The notes beneath the pieces are model-generated. The model made no database searches. It was not told where the DNA came from and worked only from the letters and a program-made list of their open reading frames with translations. From contig NZ_SPNT01000023.1 of assembly GCF_004959855.1 (NCBI RefSeq), forward strand, positions 1 to 32,865: a stretch of 32,865 bases of DNA, in the 5' to 3' direction. The first letter of the stretch is position 1, and the number at the start of each line of letters is the position of its first letter. Below, piece by piece: positions 15,772 through 24,267 of this stretch. The position numbers and the translations under genes are program-made. The DNA comes from Nitratireductor sp. XY-223 (GTDB taxonomy: Bacteria > Pseudomonadota > Alphaproteobacteria > Rhizobiales > Rhizobiaceae).

Positions 15772-17471
15772 TCGTTATGCCTTGGCTCAAGTTTAAAGTT
15801 CTCAATGAGCTTCTCCGTGCCGACCGGATCGTGAAAAATTCCTTTGGGGTGCTCCACTGTGACCGATATTTCGGTCATGGGCACGGTCTGAGGGCGGCGA
15901 TTGCCTTCGCTATCCGTGGCGATGAATTCCACCCGGTCTCCATAGAGTAGCGTCTGAAGAGGAACGAACTCCCCCAGAAGCGATTTCTTCTGCGCCATCT
16001 CCTGAACTTGCACGGCTTCTTCTGCTTCCTGAAACTGGATCAATGACCTGTGGGCCGCCGGTGGCACGAGCTCGACCAACTCTCGTGCAGCCTCAAATCC
16101 GTCCCAGACCTTTTGGGCTCGTTCCAGCGCACCCTTGATATGTTCCTGTCCGCGCGTTTCAGCATCTGCTTCCCTTTCCAGCCAGCCCCTGAGTTCTCCG
16201 CTATAATTCAGCAGGAGAGGATCGAAGAGGAGGTCGGCGACTTTGTCTGCGGCATCCGGGTGTCCTCCACGCAGGACCGCAACGATCCAGGCGGCCGCCG
16301 TCATGGGCGATGTGAACAGGAAACCAACGGCCTTGCGGCACAGGAACAGATGTTCGTCCGCAGAATCTGGCAGGTCTTCAGGATTCACCTCGATAAAGGG
16401 TGTCGTCCGATTTGCTTCATGGAGATGCAGATCCAGCACCGAGCATGCATGCTCATTTCCCTTCAGCAACCACTCCGTTGCCAGTCTAGCCAGATTCCGC
16501 GGCTCGTCTTCTTTCGTTGCGGTGAAGAATGCCGGCAGATCATCCCATCCGATCCTGCCCTCGTTCCTGGCAATCAACTCCTCCGCTGTTTTGCCTGCCT
16601 GCATGGTGTCAACCTTCCACAAATTGCCAAGGGCCCAATCCACTTGCGTGACGGTTCCCTTGTTTTCCGGGTCGACATTGATAATCCCGGCAACGCAACT
16701 CTGAACTTCTTCTGGGCTCAACTGGCCAGCATGCTGATTCAGTGCTGCTGCCATCAGATGGATAATGATCTGCTCGTTTCGACCGGACATACTATAACTA
16801 TAATGCGCACTGGAAAGGCTCTTTCGGTCAGGCTTCGGATGCCTGACAGCGGTATCCAATGCCGCCTTGATTGAACGGGCTTCCATGTCCGGTTCGGCGG
16901 ATTGGGCGACCTTCAGCATTAGTCTGATGGCCTGTTTTGCTTCTTCCAGTGTCAGGTTCATTCGTGAAAGTGCCGATATACCTGCAATCCTCTCCTGACC
17001 GTCGGCCTGTGCCGAGGCAAAGGCTTGCTGAACATCGCCCTTCGCTTCCAGAGCGAAGACAAGGAAATCAAGTGCCAAAACATCGCCCGTCCCGGCCAAC
17101 TTGGTCACTTCGTCCGCCCGCCTGTCACTGGTTGCGCACCATTTTCGGAACGCCTCATACGGCTGGGTTGCCGCCAGGTCGTCACCGCCCTTTTCGACCA
17201 GCAGATGAACCAGTTCCATCAACTGGACAACTGGCGCATCAAGTATCGGTATCATTTTGCAGAAGGGGATTTGGATATTGAAAAATTCTGAATCGGTTAA
17301 ATTCTCAAGCAGGTCTATATCCTGCTCCGACAGCAACTGGGGCCGGCGGGACACTGCCTCGGCAAGTCCTGCCATGATATTTGTATCTTTCCAGTGAATA
17401 GAATCGATTTCACGGAGTGCGCCCACAAGGCCGCGCTTGGAAATTATTTTTTCGATTTCTTCCATCTTCAC
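15768..17471 (-). CDS. Unrecognised helical-repeat-like protein (first gene of a two-gene operon)
   Basis: The 567-residue protein is almost wholly helical, with repeated 35-45 residue segments rich in Leu and Ala. These include VVQLMELVHLLVEKGGDD, TLEEAKQAIRLMLKVAQ, IIIHLMAAALNQHAGQLS and AAWIVAVLRGGHPDAADKV. This is typical of HEAT/ARM-type scaffolds. The last 80 residues have a beta-rich part (DRVEFIATDSEGNRR, EISVTVEHPKGIF). There is no signal peptide, membrane segment or catalytic motif that I can see. The start may be GTG at 17471 or ATG at 17465; neither has a strong ribosome site. It is translationally coupled to the nuclease-like gene and may be its sensor or scaffold. Confidence 0.7.
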   Translation of the reverse strand: MKMEEIEKIISKRGLVGALREIDSIHWKDTNIMAGLAEAVSRRPQLLSEQDIDLLENLTDSEFFNIQIPFCKMIPILDAPVVQLMELVHLLVEKGGDDLAATQPYEAFRKWCATSDRRADEVTKLAGTGDVLALDFLVFALEAKGDVQQAFASAQADGQERIAGISALSRMNLTLEEAKQAIRLMLKVAQSAEPDMEARSIKAALDTAVRHPKPDRKSLSSAHYSYSMSGRNEQIIIHLMAAALNQHAGQLSPEEVQSCVAGIINVDPENKGTVTQVDWALGNLWKVDTMQAGKTAEELIARNEGRIGWDDLPAFFTATKEDEPRNLARLATEWLLKGNEHACSVLDLHLHEANRTTPFIEVNPEDLPDSADEHLFLCRKAVGFLFTSPMTAAAWIVAVLRGGHPDAADKVADLLFDPLLLNYSGELRGWLEREADAETRGQEHIKGALERAQKVWDGFEAARELVELVPPAAHRSLIQFQEAEEAVQVQEMAQKKSLLGEFVPLQTLLYGDRVEFIATDSEGNRRPQTVPMTEISVTVEHPKGIFHDPVGTEKLIENFKLEPRHNE

Positions 17472-17535
17472 GGTGGTCTTTGTCCCCCGACCGGTTAATT
17501 TTTATTGGCTCTATATTTCGAATTCGTATGCATGA

Positions 17536-17754
17536 TTATCGGTTCGCGTCAGCGAGGCAAACACGTGGTGAAGCGTCTGCCAGAACAATACGCTCGAACC
17601 ATCGCAGATAGTTCTGAAGGTATTTGGTTGAAACGCCTTTGTAGCGCCGCAGGAAGTCCTTCAACCGGCTGTGTCGATTGTTGACGTTCTGGATGTGAAT
17701 TGCGCGCACTCTTTCTCCCTTTGAGAGGTTCATCGCCTCATGCCGCACACCCAT
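17536..17754 (-). pseudogene. IS1595-type transposase, C-terminal remnant
   Basis: The frame contains GVRHEAMNLSKGERVR, HIQNVNNRHSRLKDFLRRYKG and STKYLQNYLRWF. These correspond to the ending of IS1595-family transposases, which typically read HxxxNxSxGExVR, HIQNVNxYHSRLKxWxxRFxGVATKYLxNYLGW. The second catalytic region and the zinc-finger N-terminus are missing; the bases beyond 17754 contain stops in this frame. It lies just downstream of the ParE gene and points opposite to the IS1595 N-terminal fragment at 19105. Confidence 0.75.
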
Positions 17755-17876
17755 TGCTGCGGCACATGGCGGATTGCAGCGGGGCGACCCAAGGCGATCT
17801 TCACCTTTGTTCGGGTGGCCGGATAATGATCGGAATGGTGTCCGGCTTCAAATCGGAATCCGCAAGCAGCGGCCGA

Positions 17877-18176
17877 TCAAATGCCGAAGTAGGATTCAAC
17901 GTCCATCGACTGATGTGGGATTCTGATCACCGTTACGGCGTCCCCTTCGATCACGTAGAAAATCAGATGCCTGCCTTGTGGATAGCATCTGTAATCCGGA
18001 TGAATGTCAGTGCGCGCCTTCCCCATCAAGGGATGATCCGCCAGCCATACACAGCGTTCCGTCAGTTCTGTAACATAAGCTTCCATTTTCGCCGGGCCCC
18101 ATTGCTCCAGCGTATAATCGGCGATCTTCTCCAAATCCGCGAGAGCGGCGGGCGTCAGCCGATATGTCTTGCTCAT
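17877..18176 (-). CDS. parE: ParE-family toxin (RelE/ParE fold)
   Basis: The 99-residue protein has the ParE pattern: YRLTPAALADLEKIADYTLEQWG at the N-terminus, a central LADHPLMGKARTDI, then YRCYPQGRHLIFYVIEGDAVTVIRIPHQSMD. ParE toxins poison DNA gyrase. It starts within the antitoxin stop codon (ATGA at 18173-18176), the normal order of parDE operons. It is full length and shows no frameshift, so it is likely functional and may stabilise this region of the mobile element. Confidence 0.9.
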   Translation of the reverse strand: MSKTYRLTPAALADLEKIADYTLEQWGPAKMEAYVTELTERCVWLADHPLMGKARTDIHPDYRCYPQGRHLIFYVIEGDAVTVIRIPHQSMDVESYFGI

Positions 18177-18433
18177 GAATGTTTGGCCGCGCGCTTCTTT
18201 GCGCCCTCGATGACCGATGCAGCCGAAAAGTCTTCAACATATTCACCGCGCAAGACTTGCCCATGACCAACTGCCAGTTGATCGCGCAGCGCTTCAAGTT
18301 TCTTGCCTCGCTCTTCCAGCTCTCGCAGGCCAGCGCGTACAACTTCCGAAGCGCTGGCATAACGGCCGCTTTTCACTTCGCTACGTATAAAGGATTCCCA
18401 GTGAGAACCAAGTGTCATCGATGTGTTTGCCAT
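18173..18433 (-). CDS. parD: ParD-family antitoxin (CopG/ribbon-helix-helix type)
   Basis: The 86-residue protein begins with a ribbon-helix-helix domain (TSMTLGSHWESFIRSEVKSG, then YASASEVVRAGLRELEERG) followed by an extended toxin-binding tail (VLRGEYVEDFSAASVIEGAKKRA). ParD binds its own promoter and wraps ParE. It is the first gene of the pair and overlaps the toxin by four bases. The promoter should lie just above 18433 in the gene-free stretch. Confidence 0.9.
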   Translation of the reverse strand: MANTSMTLGSHWESFIRSEVKSGRYASASEVVRAGLRELEERGKKLEALRDQLAVGHGQVLRGEYVEDFSAASVIEGAKKRAAKHS

Positions 18434-19104
18434 CTCTGCCCTTGTCGGCCGTGTGTATTCGTAATGAACATATAGGAAAAGTCAGGCAGATGGGCAAGTT
18501 TTGCATCTCGGTTGCCGACATTCGTTGACGGAAAACCGATGAGCCAAGGCCATTGCCACCTCGTAAATCCGGTGTCGCCTTACGAACAAGGTGAACTGTC
18601 GCCCTAAACAGGGCCGCGTGGCCAAAATGGCTGGAGATCATCCCCCTTGCTTTGACTTCAAGCGTATCGTTAGCGGCTGCTAAAGTGCTCTGCTCTTGAG
18701 TACGCCCCCTACGGGCTCAGATCAACTGTCGCAATGAGCAGGGCGAGCCCCGTAGGCGGTCTCATGATCGAGTTCAGCCGAGCACCCGTCGAAGGTGTCA
18801 TCGCTCTTAAGTTCGATGCGTCGCGCAACTGACAGAAATGGACACACGGTCTCCTTTGCGGAATCGACATTTGTGACTTCAGTCATTTAGTTAGCGACCT
18901 CACTGCCTGATGGCTGACGCCTTCGGTCGATACCGGGTTGTCAGCCCTCACTCAAGGGGTTTCATCCTTGAGCTGAGAGATTGTCTGCTTGGAAATCGGC
19001 GGTCTCGTAACAGGTTTGTGAGCGCAGTGCCTCAATATGTTGCTGACAAACCGGTTGACTTCTCTATAGGAACATATCACGAACAATTCGTCTGGTGTCC
19101 TGTT
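18434..19104. other. Gene-free stretch between parD and the IS1595 remnant
   Basis: I see no credible gene. It must hold the parDE promoter near its left end. An imperfect inverted repeat occurs around 18703-18718 and 18745-18758 (tacggg-ctc against gagccccgta), which may be a remnant of an insertion-sequence end. The rest is not recognised. Confidence 0.4.
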
Positions 19105-19626
19105 ATGCTGAACTATCCACGCCCTGTTCCGAAATTTCAACACTGCTTTGCCGATGAAGCCTGCCGTGCCCCGTATCTTGCCGACCGGCACTGGTCGAGC
19201 GGGTTTTGCGGCACCGTCTGCGGCCTCGATCGGGCCCGGACGCCGGAAAACAAGCCGTTGAACCATGAATGCCGCAATTGCCAGCGCCGGACTTCGGTCA
19301 AGGCCGGCACCATGTATGGCGACAAATTGCCACTGACGATGTGGTTCCTGGTTGCCTTTCCCATGGCCAGGCATTCCAGCTGCATCCCGGCCTCACGGGT
19401 GCAAGAGCAACTCGGTTTGGGCACTTACAAAGCAGCTTGGCTGTTCTCCGCCGAACTGCGCTGCGCCATGGTCCCGCCCGAAAGATCGCCGCTCACCGGC
19501 CGGGTGGAAATCGATGGAACAAACAGCTGCCGCCGCACCGGGACCGATCCGCCTGTCGGCGGCAGCCATGATGGCAAAAAGCCGCTGCAAAAACACAAAG
19601 CCAATCCACGTTTCAACTATCGATAA
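19105..19626 (+). pseudogene. IS1595-type transposase, N-terminal remnant
   Basis: From the ATG at 19105 the frame shows the IS1595 zinc ribbon and start of the catalytic domain: FADEACRAPYLADRHWSSGF, CGTVCG, CRNCQRRTSVKAGTMYGDKLPL, LGLGTYKAAW, then LTGRVEIDGTN. In active enzymes the last motif is VExDE; here the Glu is replaced by Gly. After SHDGK the sequence leaves the family and soon stops. The element is therefore both mutated in the active site and cut at the 3' side. Confidence 0.75.
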
Positions 19627-19753
19627 CAATCAATGTTGTCACCACCCTCCCGCCATTGACCTCGACCTGGCAAGAGATGACTTGCCCCGTGCGCCACGCG
19701 ATGAATCGTCAAATGGCTGTAGCAATCATGGCCGGATGGCCTTAGGAGGCCGA

Positions 19754-20615
19754 ATGTCCAGTGAGAATTCCGCACCCGGCATAAGTCCGCGCGCCGATTG
19801 GCGCGATCCTGACCCTTACGCTTTCCTGCACAGGATGGACCGGACCGGCTGGGCCTGGGAATGGCTCAGGCGCAATCCCGACTTCGCCGCGGCAATCGGC
19901 CTGCCGTCACGGGATTTGCCGTCATCCGCTCCGCCCGCCACCTTGCGCCGGATGGAAGTCGCCGGGCCTTGTATCATCCGTGTCCGGGAACCGGGGACTT
20001 TTGAACGCTGGGGCGTTCATTTTCACCAGCGGCATCGATCTGCCGGCCAAGGATGTCTTCTGGCGCCCCGAGGCCAATCCGTTCGTGCTCGCCACTGAGG
20101 CAAGGCCGGTGGCGGCCGATCACCCCGACGCCTTCGATGTGCGGCGCTTTGGGTCATTCGCCACGGTTCTGTGCGGCGGCGGACAGGAACACGTGCTGTT
20201 CGGCGACGGCCTGCGTCATCTGCAACTGACGGTGACCGCGGGCAGCGTGCTCGATGGCCCGGTGTGCCTGCATTACCCGCTGTCGGGTGTGCGCCGCATG
20301 GAGGCGAAGGTTCTGACATTGCAACGGCTATCGGGGCTTTGCCGTCTCGGCCGCCTGCCGCTCAGCCTCTATCCGCCGGAGCGCCGCGCCGGGCGCTGGG
20401 CGATGATGCTGCGCGCATTCGACGGGGCGGCGGCCGGGGCCAGCCAGCGCGACATCGCGGCGGTCCTCTATGGGGAACGGGCGGTCCGGGAGGACTGGCA
20501 GGCCGGTTTCCTGCGCACCCGCGTCCAGCGCCTGCTGTCCGGTGCGCGGACCATGGTGCGGGGCGGCTACCGGAAACTGCTGGATCCGCAGGAAAGGGGC
20601 GTTCGGGGCGGGTGA
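19754..20615 (+). pseudogene. DUF6499/DUF2285 regulator of the mobile element, split by a one-base frameshift
   Basis: An AGGAGG site (19744-19749) precedes the ATG at 19754. The first part reads DWRDPDPYAFLHRMDRTGWA and WEWLRRNPDF, the DUF6499 domain. After FERWGVHF near 20026-20035 the frame is lost. One base less in the tttt run around 20027-20030 would continue with TSGIDLPAKDVFWRPEANP into a DUF2285 domain (LQRLSGLCRLGRLP, ASQRDIAAVLYG, VQRLLSGARTMVRGGYRKLL) ending at 20615. Such two-domain proteins are common DNA-binding regulators on alphaproteobacterial conjugative elements. It is either a recent pseudogene or a sequencing error. An internal start at about 19980 could still yield the C-terminal domain alone. 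Confidence 0.8.
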
Positions 20616-20975
20616 AAGGCTGAGGGGCCAGAGAGAGCCCGTTCGCCCGCAACCCGAAAGGGTTTTTCCGACGTCAATTGGACCGATTTTCCACCATCAA
20701 ATGTTCCAGTCCAGCTCAGAACTGCTCCAGGCGGTCGGCGGCAACCTTTCCGCCCGGGTTGCCAATGAGGGCCGGGCCATCGCCGGCCGCGACGCCAACC
20801 GACATTACAACGACACCGGCCGGGAGGGCATGGCGAAGTTCCTGCGCCGGGGTGTGCGGGCCGGATCCTTCGGTCCGCCCGAAGAAGCCGGCGGCAGGGG
20901 CGGCGGTTCGCAATCCCGGCCTGGAGGAAACCGGGGAGCCGGCCTCATAGAGGTAAAGGGCCAGGCGTTTTCCAT
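20616..20975. other. Leader region before parB without a supported gene
   Basis: The plus-strand frame of ParB stays open through this stretch back to about 20470, but that upper part overlaps the DUF2285 domain in another frame. The translated sequence resembles no known domain, and no ribosome site supports an earlier start. I treat it as untranslated leader or promoter DNA. Confidence 0.4.
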
Positions 20976-21017
20976 GAACGGGTCTGGAAGGGGAAAGAAG
21001 GCTTTCTCCGCCCGTTC
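20976..21017 (+). promoter_or_regulatory. Nested hairpin just upstream of the parB ribosome binding site
   Basis: Arms gaacggg (20976-20982) and cccgttc (21011-21017) enclose an inner hairpin with arms gaaag and ctttc. The structure ends 13 bases before the ATG at 21031, directly beside the ggag ribosome site (21019-21022). It could modulate translation of the ParB-like gene. A shared phrase gcgttttcc occurs just before it and again in the leader at about 24182. Confidence 0.35.
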
Positions 21018-21030
21018 CGGAGAAACCGAC

Positions 21031-23130
21031 ATGGCAAATCCCAAGAAAATCGCGCTGTCCCAGTCCCGCGACATTCCCTTCAACAAGCTGGTGCTCTCGG
21101 ACCGCAACGTGCGACGCGTGCAGGCGGGTGTGTCGATCGATGACCTGGCCGAGGACATCGCCCGGCGCACGCTGCTGCAAAGCCTGAGCGTACGGCCCGT
21201 CATCGGCGAAGACGGTCAGTTCACGGACCGGTACGAGGTGCAGGCCGGCGGGCGGCGCTACCGGGCGCTGGAACTGCTGGTCAGGCAGAAGCGGCTCAAT
21301 AGAACCGCGCCAATCCCCTGCGTCATCCGCGAAGACGGCATTCTGGAGGAGGACAGCCTCGCCGAGAATTGCCAGCGGCAGGCGCTTCATCCTCTTGATG
21401 CCTTCCGCGCTTTCCAGTCGCTCAAGGACCAGGGCCTCGGCGAGGAGGACATCGCCGCGCGGTTTTTCGTGACGCCGAAAATCGTCAAGCAGCGGCTGAA
21501 ACTGGCGTCCGTGTCGCCGAAGCTGCTGGACATCTATGCCGCCGACGAGATGACGCTCGAGCAACTCATGTCGTTCACCATCTCCGACGACCATGCCCGG
21601 CAGAGCCAAGTCTGGGAAACGGTGCAGCGCGGTTACAACCAGGAACCCTATTATATCCGCAAGCTGATGACGGAAGAAACTGTCCGCGCATCTGACAAGC
21701 GAGCCCGCTTCGTCGGTCTCCCGGCGTACGAGGAAGCCGGCGGTGTCATCCTGCGCGATCTGTTTTCCCAGAACGACGAGGGCTGGTTGCAGGATGTGGC
21801 GCTGCTGGAGCGACTCGTGGCGGCAAAGCTCACCACAGAGGCCGAGACGATCAGGGCGGAGGGATGGCGCTGGATTCAGATGGCTCAGGATTTTCCCTAT
21901 GGCCACACCGCTGGTCTGCGCCGGGTCATGGGTGAGACCGAACCGTTATCGGATGACGAACATGCCCGCCGTGAAGCCCTGCGCGACGAGATGGCCGAGA
22001 TCGAGGAACGTTATTTCCAGGAAGGCGATGAAGATCTGCCCGAGGAGGTCGACAAGCGGCTCGCCGGGATCGAGGCCGAACTCGATGGTTTCGAGAACCG
22101 TCCCGTCATCTACGACACTCAAGAGATCGCCCGCGCCGGTGTGTTCGTCAGCATTGATGGCGACGGCAAGCTGAATATCGAACGTGGCTATGTCCGGTCC
22201 GAAGACGAGGCGCAGAGCGCGGCAGGCGCCGATGCCCAGGATGCGGAAGACTTCGTCCATGATCATGTCGAGATCGTCCATGTCGGTCGCAATGGCGAAA
22301 CCCGGCAGGTCGACCCGATCGCGGCATTGTCCGGCGATGGCGGACAGCCCGCCGATGAGGAACCGGCGGACGAGGAGCTCAAGCCGCTCTCCGAGCGTCT
22401 GGTCATGGAACTGACCGCCCACCGGACGCTGGCCCTACGCGACGCGCTGGCGGGCGACCCGGACATCGCCTTTCTCGCCGCGCTCCATGCCCTCGTTCTC
22501 CAGACCTTCTGGCGCTATCCGGCGCAAAGCTGCCTCGAACTGCGCGCCGAAAGCCGTAGCCCGACCGTGCAGGGGCCGGGGTTGAAGGAGAGCGCTTCGG
22601 CCACTGCCATCGAAGAACGTCACGCCAATTGGCAAAAGCAGTTGCCCGACGAGCCGGAATTGCTCTGGGCGTTCCTGTGTGAGTTCGACCATGACAGCCG
22701 CATGGCGCTCTTTGCCCATTGCGTCTCGCTCACCGTCTATGCGGTGCATGAGAGCTGGAGCCGCGCGCCGGGCGGCAAGCGCCATGCCGACCAGCTCGCC
22801 TGCGCCCTCTGCCTTGACATGAACGCCGCGGGCTGGACGCCGACGGCCGAAAACTACCTCAACCGCGTACCCAGGGCCCGCATTCTCGAAGCCGTCACCG
22901 AGGCCAGGGGCGAAAACATGGCCGAATTGATCGAGGGGCTCAAGAAGTCCGACATGGCCGAACAGGCCGAGCGGCTTCTCGCCGATAGCGGCTGGCTGCC
23001 CGAGCCGTTGCGCACGCCGGGCATCGAGACCGCGTTGCAAGTCGACGAAGGCGAAGCAACCGAGTCGGGCGTCCAGAGAGAGGACGAACCGGCGGACGAC
23101 CTGCCGGAATTTCTCACCGCCGCCGAATAA
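21031..23130 (+). CDS. ParB/RepB/Spo0J-family protein (large, orphan)
   Basis: I start at the ATG at 21031 (MANPKKIALSQSRDIPFNKL), preceded by ggag at 8 bases' distance, giving 699 residues. The ParB N-terminal domain is clear: LVLSDRNVRR, then AGGRRYRALELL (72-83), then ENCQRQALHPLDAFRAF (112-128), and a following HTH (FFVTPKIVKQRLKLASVSPKLL). The remaining 450 residues are much longer than in chromosomal ParB and include an acidic linker (about 370-460). No parA gene is adjacent, so it is more likely a ParB-like regulator or maintenance protein of the conjugative element than a true partition protein. It is followed by a terminator-like hairpin. Confidence 0.88.
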   Translation: MANPKKIALSQSRDIPFNKLVLSDRNVRRVQAGVSIDDLAEDIARRTLLQSLSVRPVIGEDGQFTDRYEVQAGGRRYRALELLVRQKRLNRTAPIPCVIREDGILEEDSLAENCQRQALHPLDAFRAFQSLKDQGLGEEDIAARFFVTPKIVKQRLKLASVSPKLLDIYAADEMTLEQLMSFTISDDHARQSQVWETVQRGYNQEPYYIRKLMTEETVRASDKRARFVGLPAYEEAGGVILRDLFSQNDEGWLQDVALLERLVAAKLTTEAETIRAEGWRWIQMAQDFPYGHTAGLRRVMGETEPLSDDEHARREALRDEMAEIEERYFQEGDEDLPEEVDKRLAGIEAELDGFENRPVIYDTQEIARAGVFVSIDGDGKLNIERGYVRSEDEAQSAAGADAQDAEDFVHDHVEIVHVGRNGETRQVDPIAALSGDGGQPADEEPADEELKPLSERLVMELTAHRTLALRDALAGDPDIAFLAALHALVLQTFWRYPAQSCLELRAESRSPTVQGPGLKESASATAIEERHANWQKQLPDEPELLWAFLCEFDHDSRMALFAHCVSLTVYAVHESWSRAPGGKRHADQLACALCLDMNAAGWTPTAENYLNRVPRARILEAVTEARGENMAELIEGLKKSDMAEQAERLLADSGWLPEPLRTPGIETALQVDEGEATESGVQREDEPADDLPEFLTAAE

Positions 23131-23157
23131 GCGGTTCTAATCCGTTTCAATCCACAT

Positions 23158-23190
23158 GAAGCCCGGTTTCGCGCCGGGCTTCTTCCTTTC
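23158..23190 (+). terminator. Terminator-like hairpin after parB
   Basis: A perfect nine-base stem (gaagcccgg at 23158-23166, ccgggcttc at 23174-23182) with a 7-base loop is followed by ttcctttcc. The T run is interrupted, so it may only attenuate transcription into the next genes. Confidence 0.65.
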
Positions 23191-23201
23191 CGGACAAGAC
23201 A

Positions 23202-23549
23202 ATGCCTGCAATCATTATCTACGGAAACGCCGTTGCCGGTTTCAGTTTCCAGGGGCCGTTCACCAACGAGACCAATGCGGTTGCCTATACCGAATGGGCC
23301 GGAGACGATGACTGGATCATCGCCGAACTGACCCCGCCCGATGCGGCCTTCGCAGCCGCATTGGTTTCGCAAGGCGAGCATTGCCGATGCCAAAACTGCA
23401 ATTGGAGCGGATCGATCCACGATGCCGGGCCCGTTCACGATATCCGGTCGCGCGTTGCGCCCGGCGAAACCATGCCCGCGGGCGACTGTCCCGAATGCGG
23501 CGCGCTCGTTCACCCGATCGCGGGAGGCGAGAATGCCGGCGATCATTGA
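23202..23549 (+). CDS. Small conserved protein with two CxxC pairs
   Basis: The 115-residue protein starts at the ATG at 23202, right after the parB terminator. The second half has CRCQNC at residues 61-66 and CPECG further on, two Cys pairs that likely bind one zinc. The first half (GFSFQGPFTNETNAVAYTEWAGDDDWIIAEL) looks like a compact beta domain. I do not recognise a named family, although proteins of this kind are frequent beside ParB and strawberry-notch genes on alphaproteobacterial elements. It overlaps the next gene by 17 bases. Confidence 0.65.
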   Translation: MPAIIIYGNAVAGFSFQGPFTNETNAVAYTEWAGDDDWIIAELTPPDAAFAAALVSQGEHCRCQNCNWSGSIHDAGPVHDIRSRVAPGETMPAGDCPECGALVHPIAGGENAGDH

Positions 23550-24171
23550 AACCGAGGTCTTCACCATTTCGGAATTGCCCGACGCCGCGAAGGAGCGTGC
23601 CCGCGCATGGTATCGCGAAGGTGCGCTGGACCACGACTGGTGGTCGTTCTGCTACGATGATTTTTGCGCCATCTGCGAGTTCCTTGGCGTCGAACTGAAG
23701 ACCCGACCCACAAAACTCATGGGCGGCGGCACAAGGCAGGAGCCTTGCATCTGGTTCCGGGGCTTCTGGAGCCAGGGCGACGGGGCCTCGTTCGAGGTGG
23801 AGCGCTATGCCTATGCCAAAGGCAGCCTCGCCGGGATCATGGCCTATGCCCCCAAGGACGGAGCGCTTCACGCCATCGCCCGGCGGCTGGCCGATGTCCA
23901 GCGGCGGAATTTCTTTCAGCTTTACGCCAGCGTCGATCAAAGCGGGCTTTATTGCCACGAGATGACGATGCGCACCGATGTGCGCCGCGATGATGCGGAA
24001 ATGACTGCCGATGCCGAGGATGAAATCGCCGATGCCCTGCGCGATCTGGCCCGTTGGCTCTATCACCGCCTGGAGGCGGAGTATGAGTATCTGACCTTTG
24101 ACGAGGTCGTGGACGAAGCCATCGTGGCCAATGAATACACCTTCACCGGGGCCGGCGAGCGGTTCGGGTGA
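23533..24171 (+). CDS. Conserved phage/plasmid-type protein of unknown function
   Basis: I choose the ATG at 23533, which follows gggaggcgaga and gives MPAIIETEVFTISELPD and 212 residues; earlier in-frame sequence overlaps the previous gene. The protein shows a pattern known from many phage and plasmid proteins: AKERARAWYREGALDHDWW near the start, a central FWSQGDGASFEVERYAYAKG, then RRNFFQLYASVDQSGLY and a C-terminal LEAEYEYLTFDEVVDEAIVA. The function of the family is not known to me. It lies in the same run as the ParB and DUF6876 genes. Confidence 0.7.
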   Translation: MPAIIETEVFTISELPDAAKERARAWYREGALDHDWWSFCYDDFCAICEFLGVELKTRPTKLMGGGTRQEPCIWFRGFWSQGDGASFEVERYAYAKGSLAGIMAYAPKDGALHAIARRLADVQRRNFFQLYASVDQSGLYCHEMTMRTDVRRDDAEMTADAEDEIADALRDLARWLYHRLEAEYEYLTFDEVVDEAIVANEYTFTGAGERFG

Positions 24172-24267
24172 AGAGGGAGAGCGTTTTCCGGGAAGGGTGA
24201 CCGGGAGCGGGCGAGAGAGAGCTTGCTTCCGGTCTTCCTGCAACCTTGAAACCCGGAGGATGTTCCC

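Noticed and set aside
18703-18758. Inverted repeat as a transcription terminator
   Set aside because: The arms pair imperfectly, the loop is about 26 bases and no T run follows.
20470-21030. Extension of the ParB frame 187 residues upstream
   Set aside because: It overlaps the DUF2285 domain in another frame, matches no domain, and has no ribosome site. The ATG at 21031 has a good site and starts the family-like sequence.
20716-21906. Long minus-strand open frames opposite ParB, the strawberry-notch gene (25333-26964, 27559-29232) and others
   Set aside because: They are mirror frames of high-GC genes with no family motif, and the plus-strand proteins are clearly recognised.
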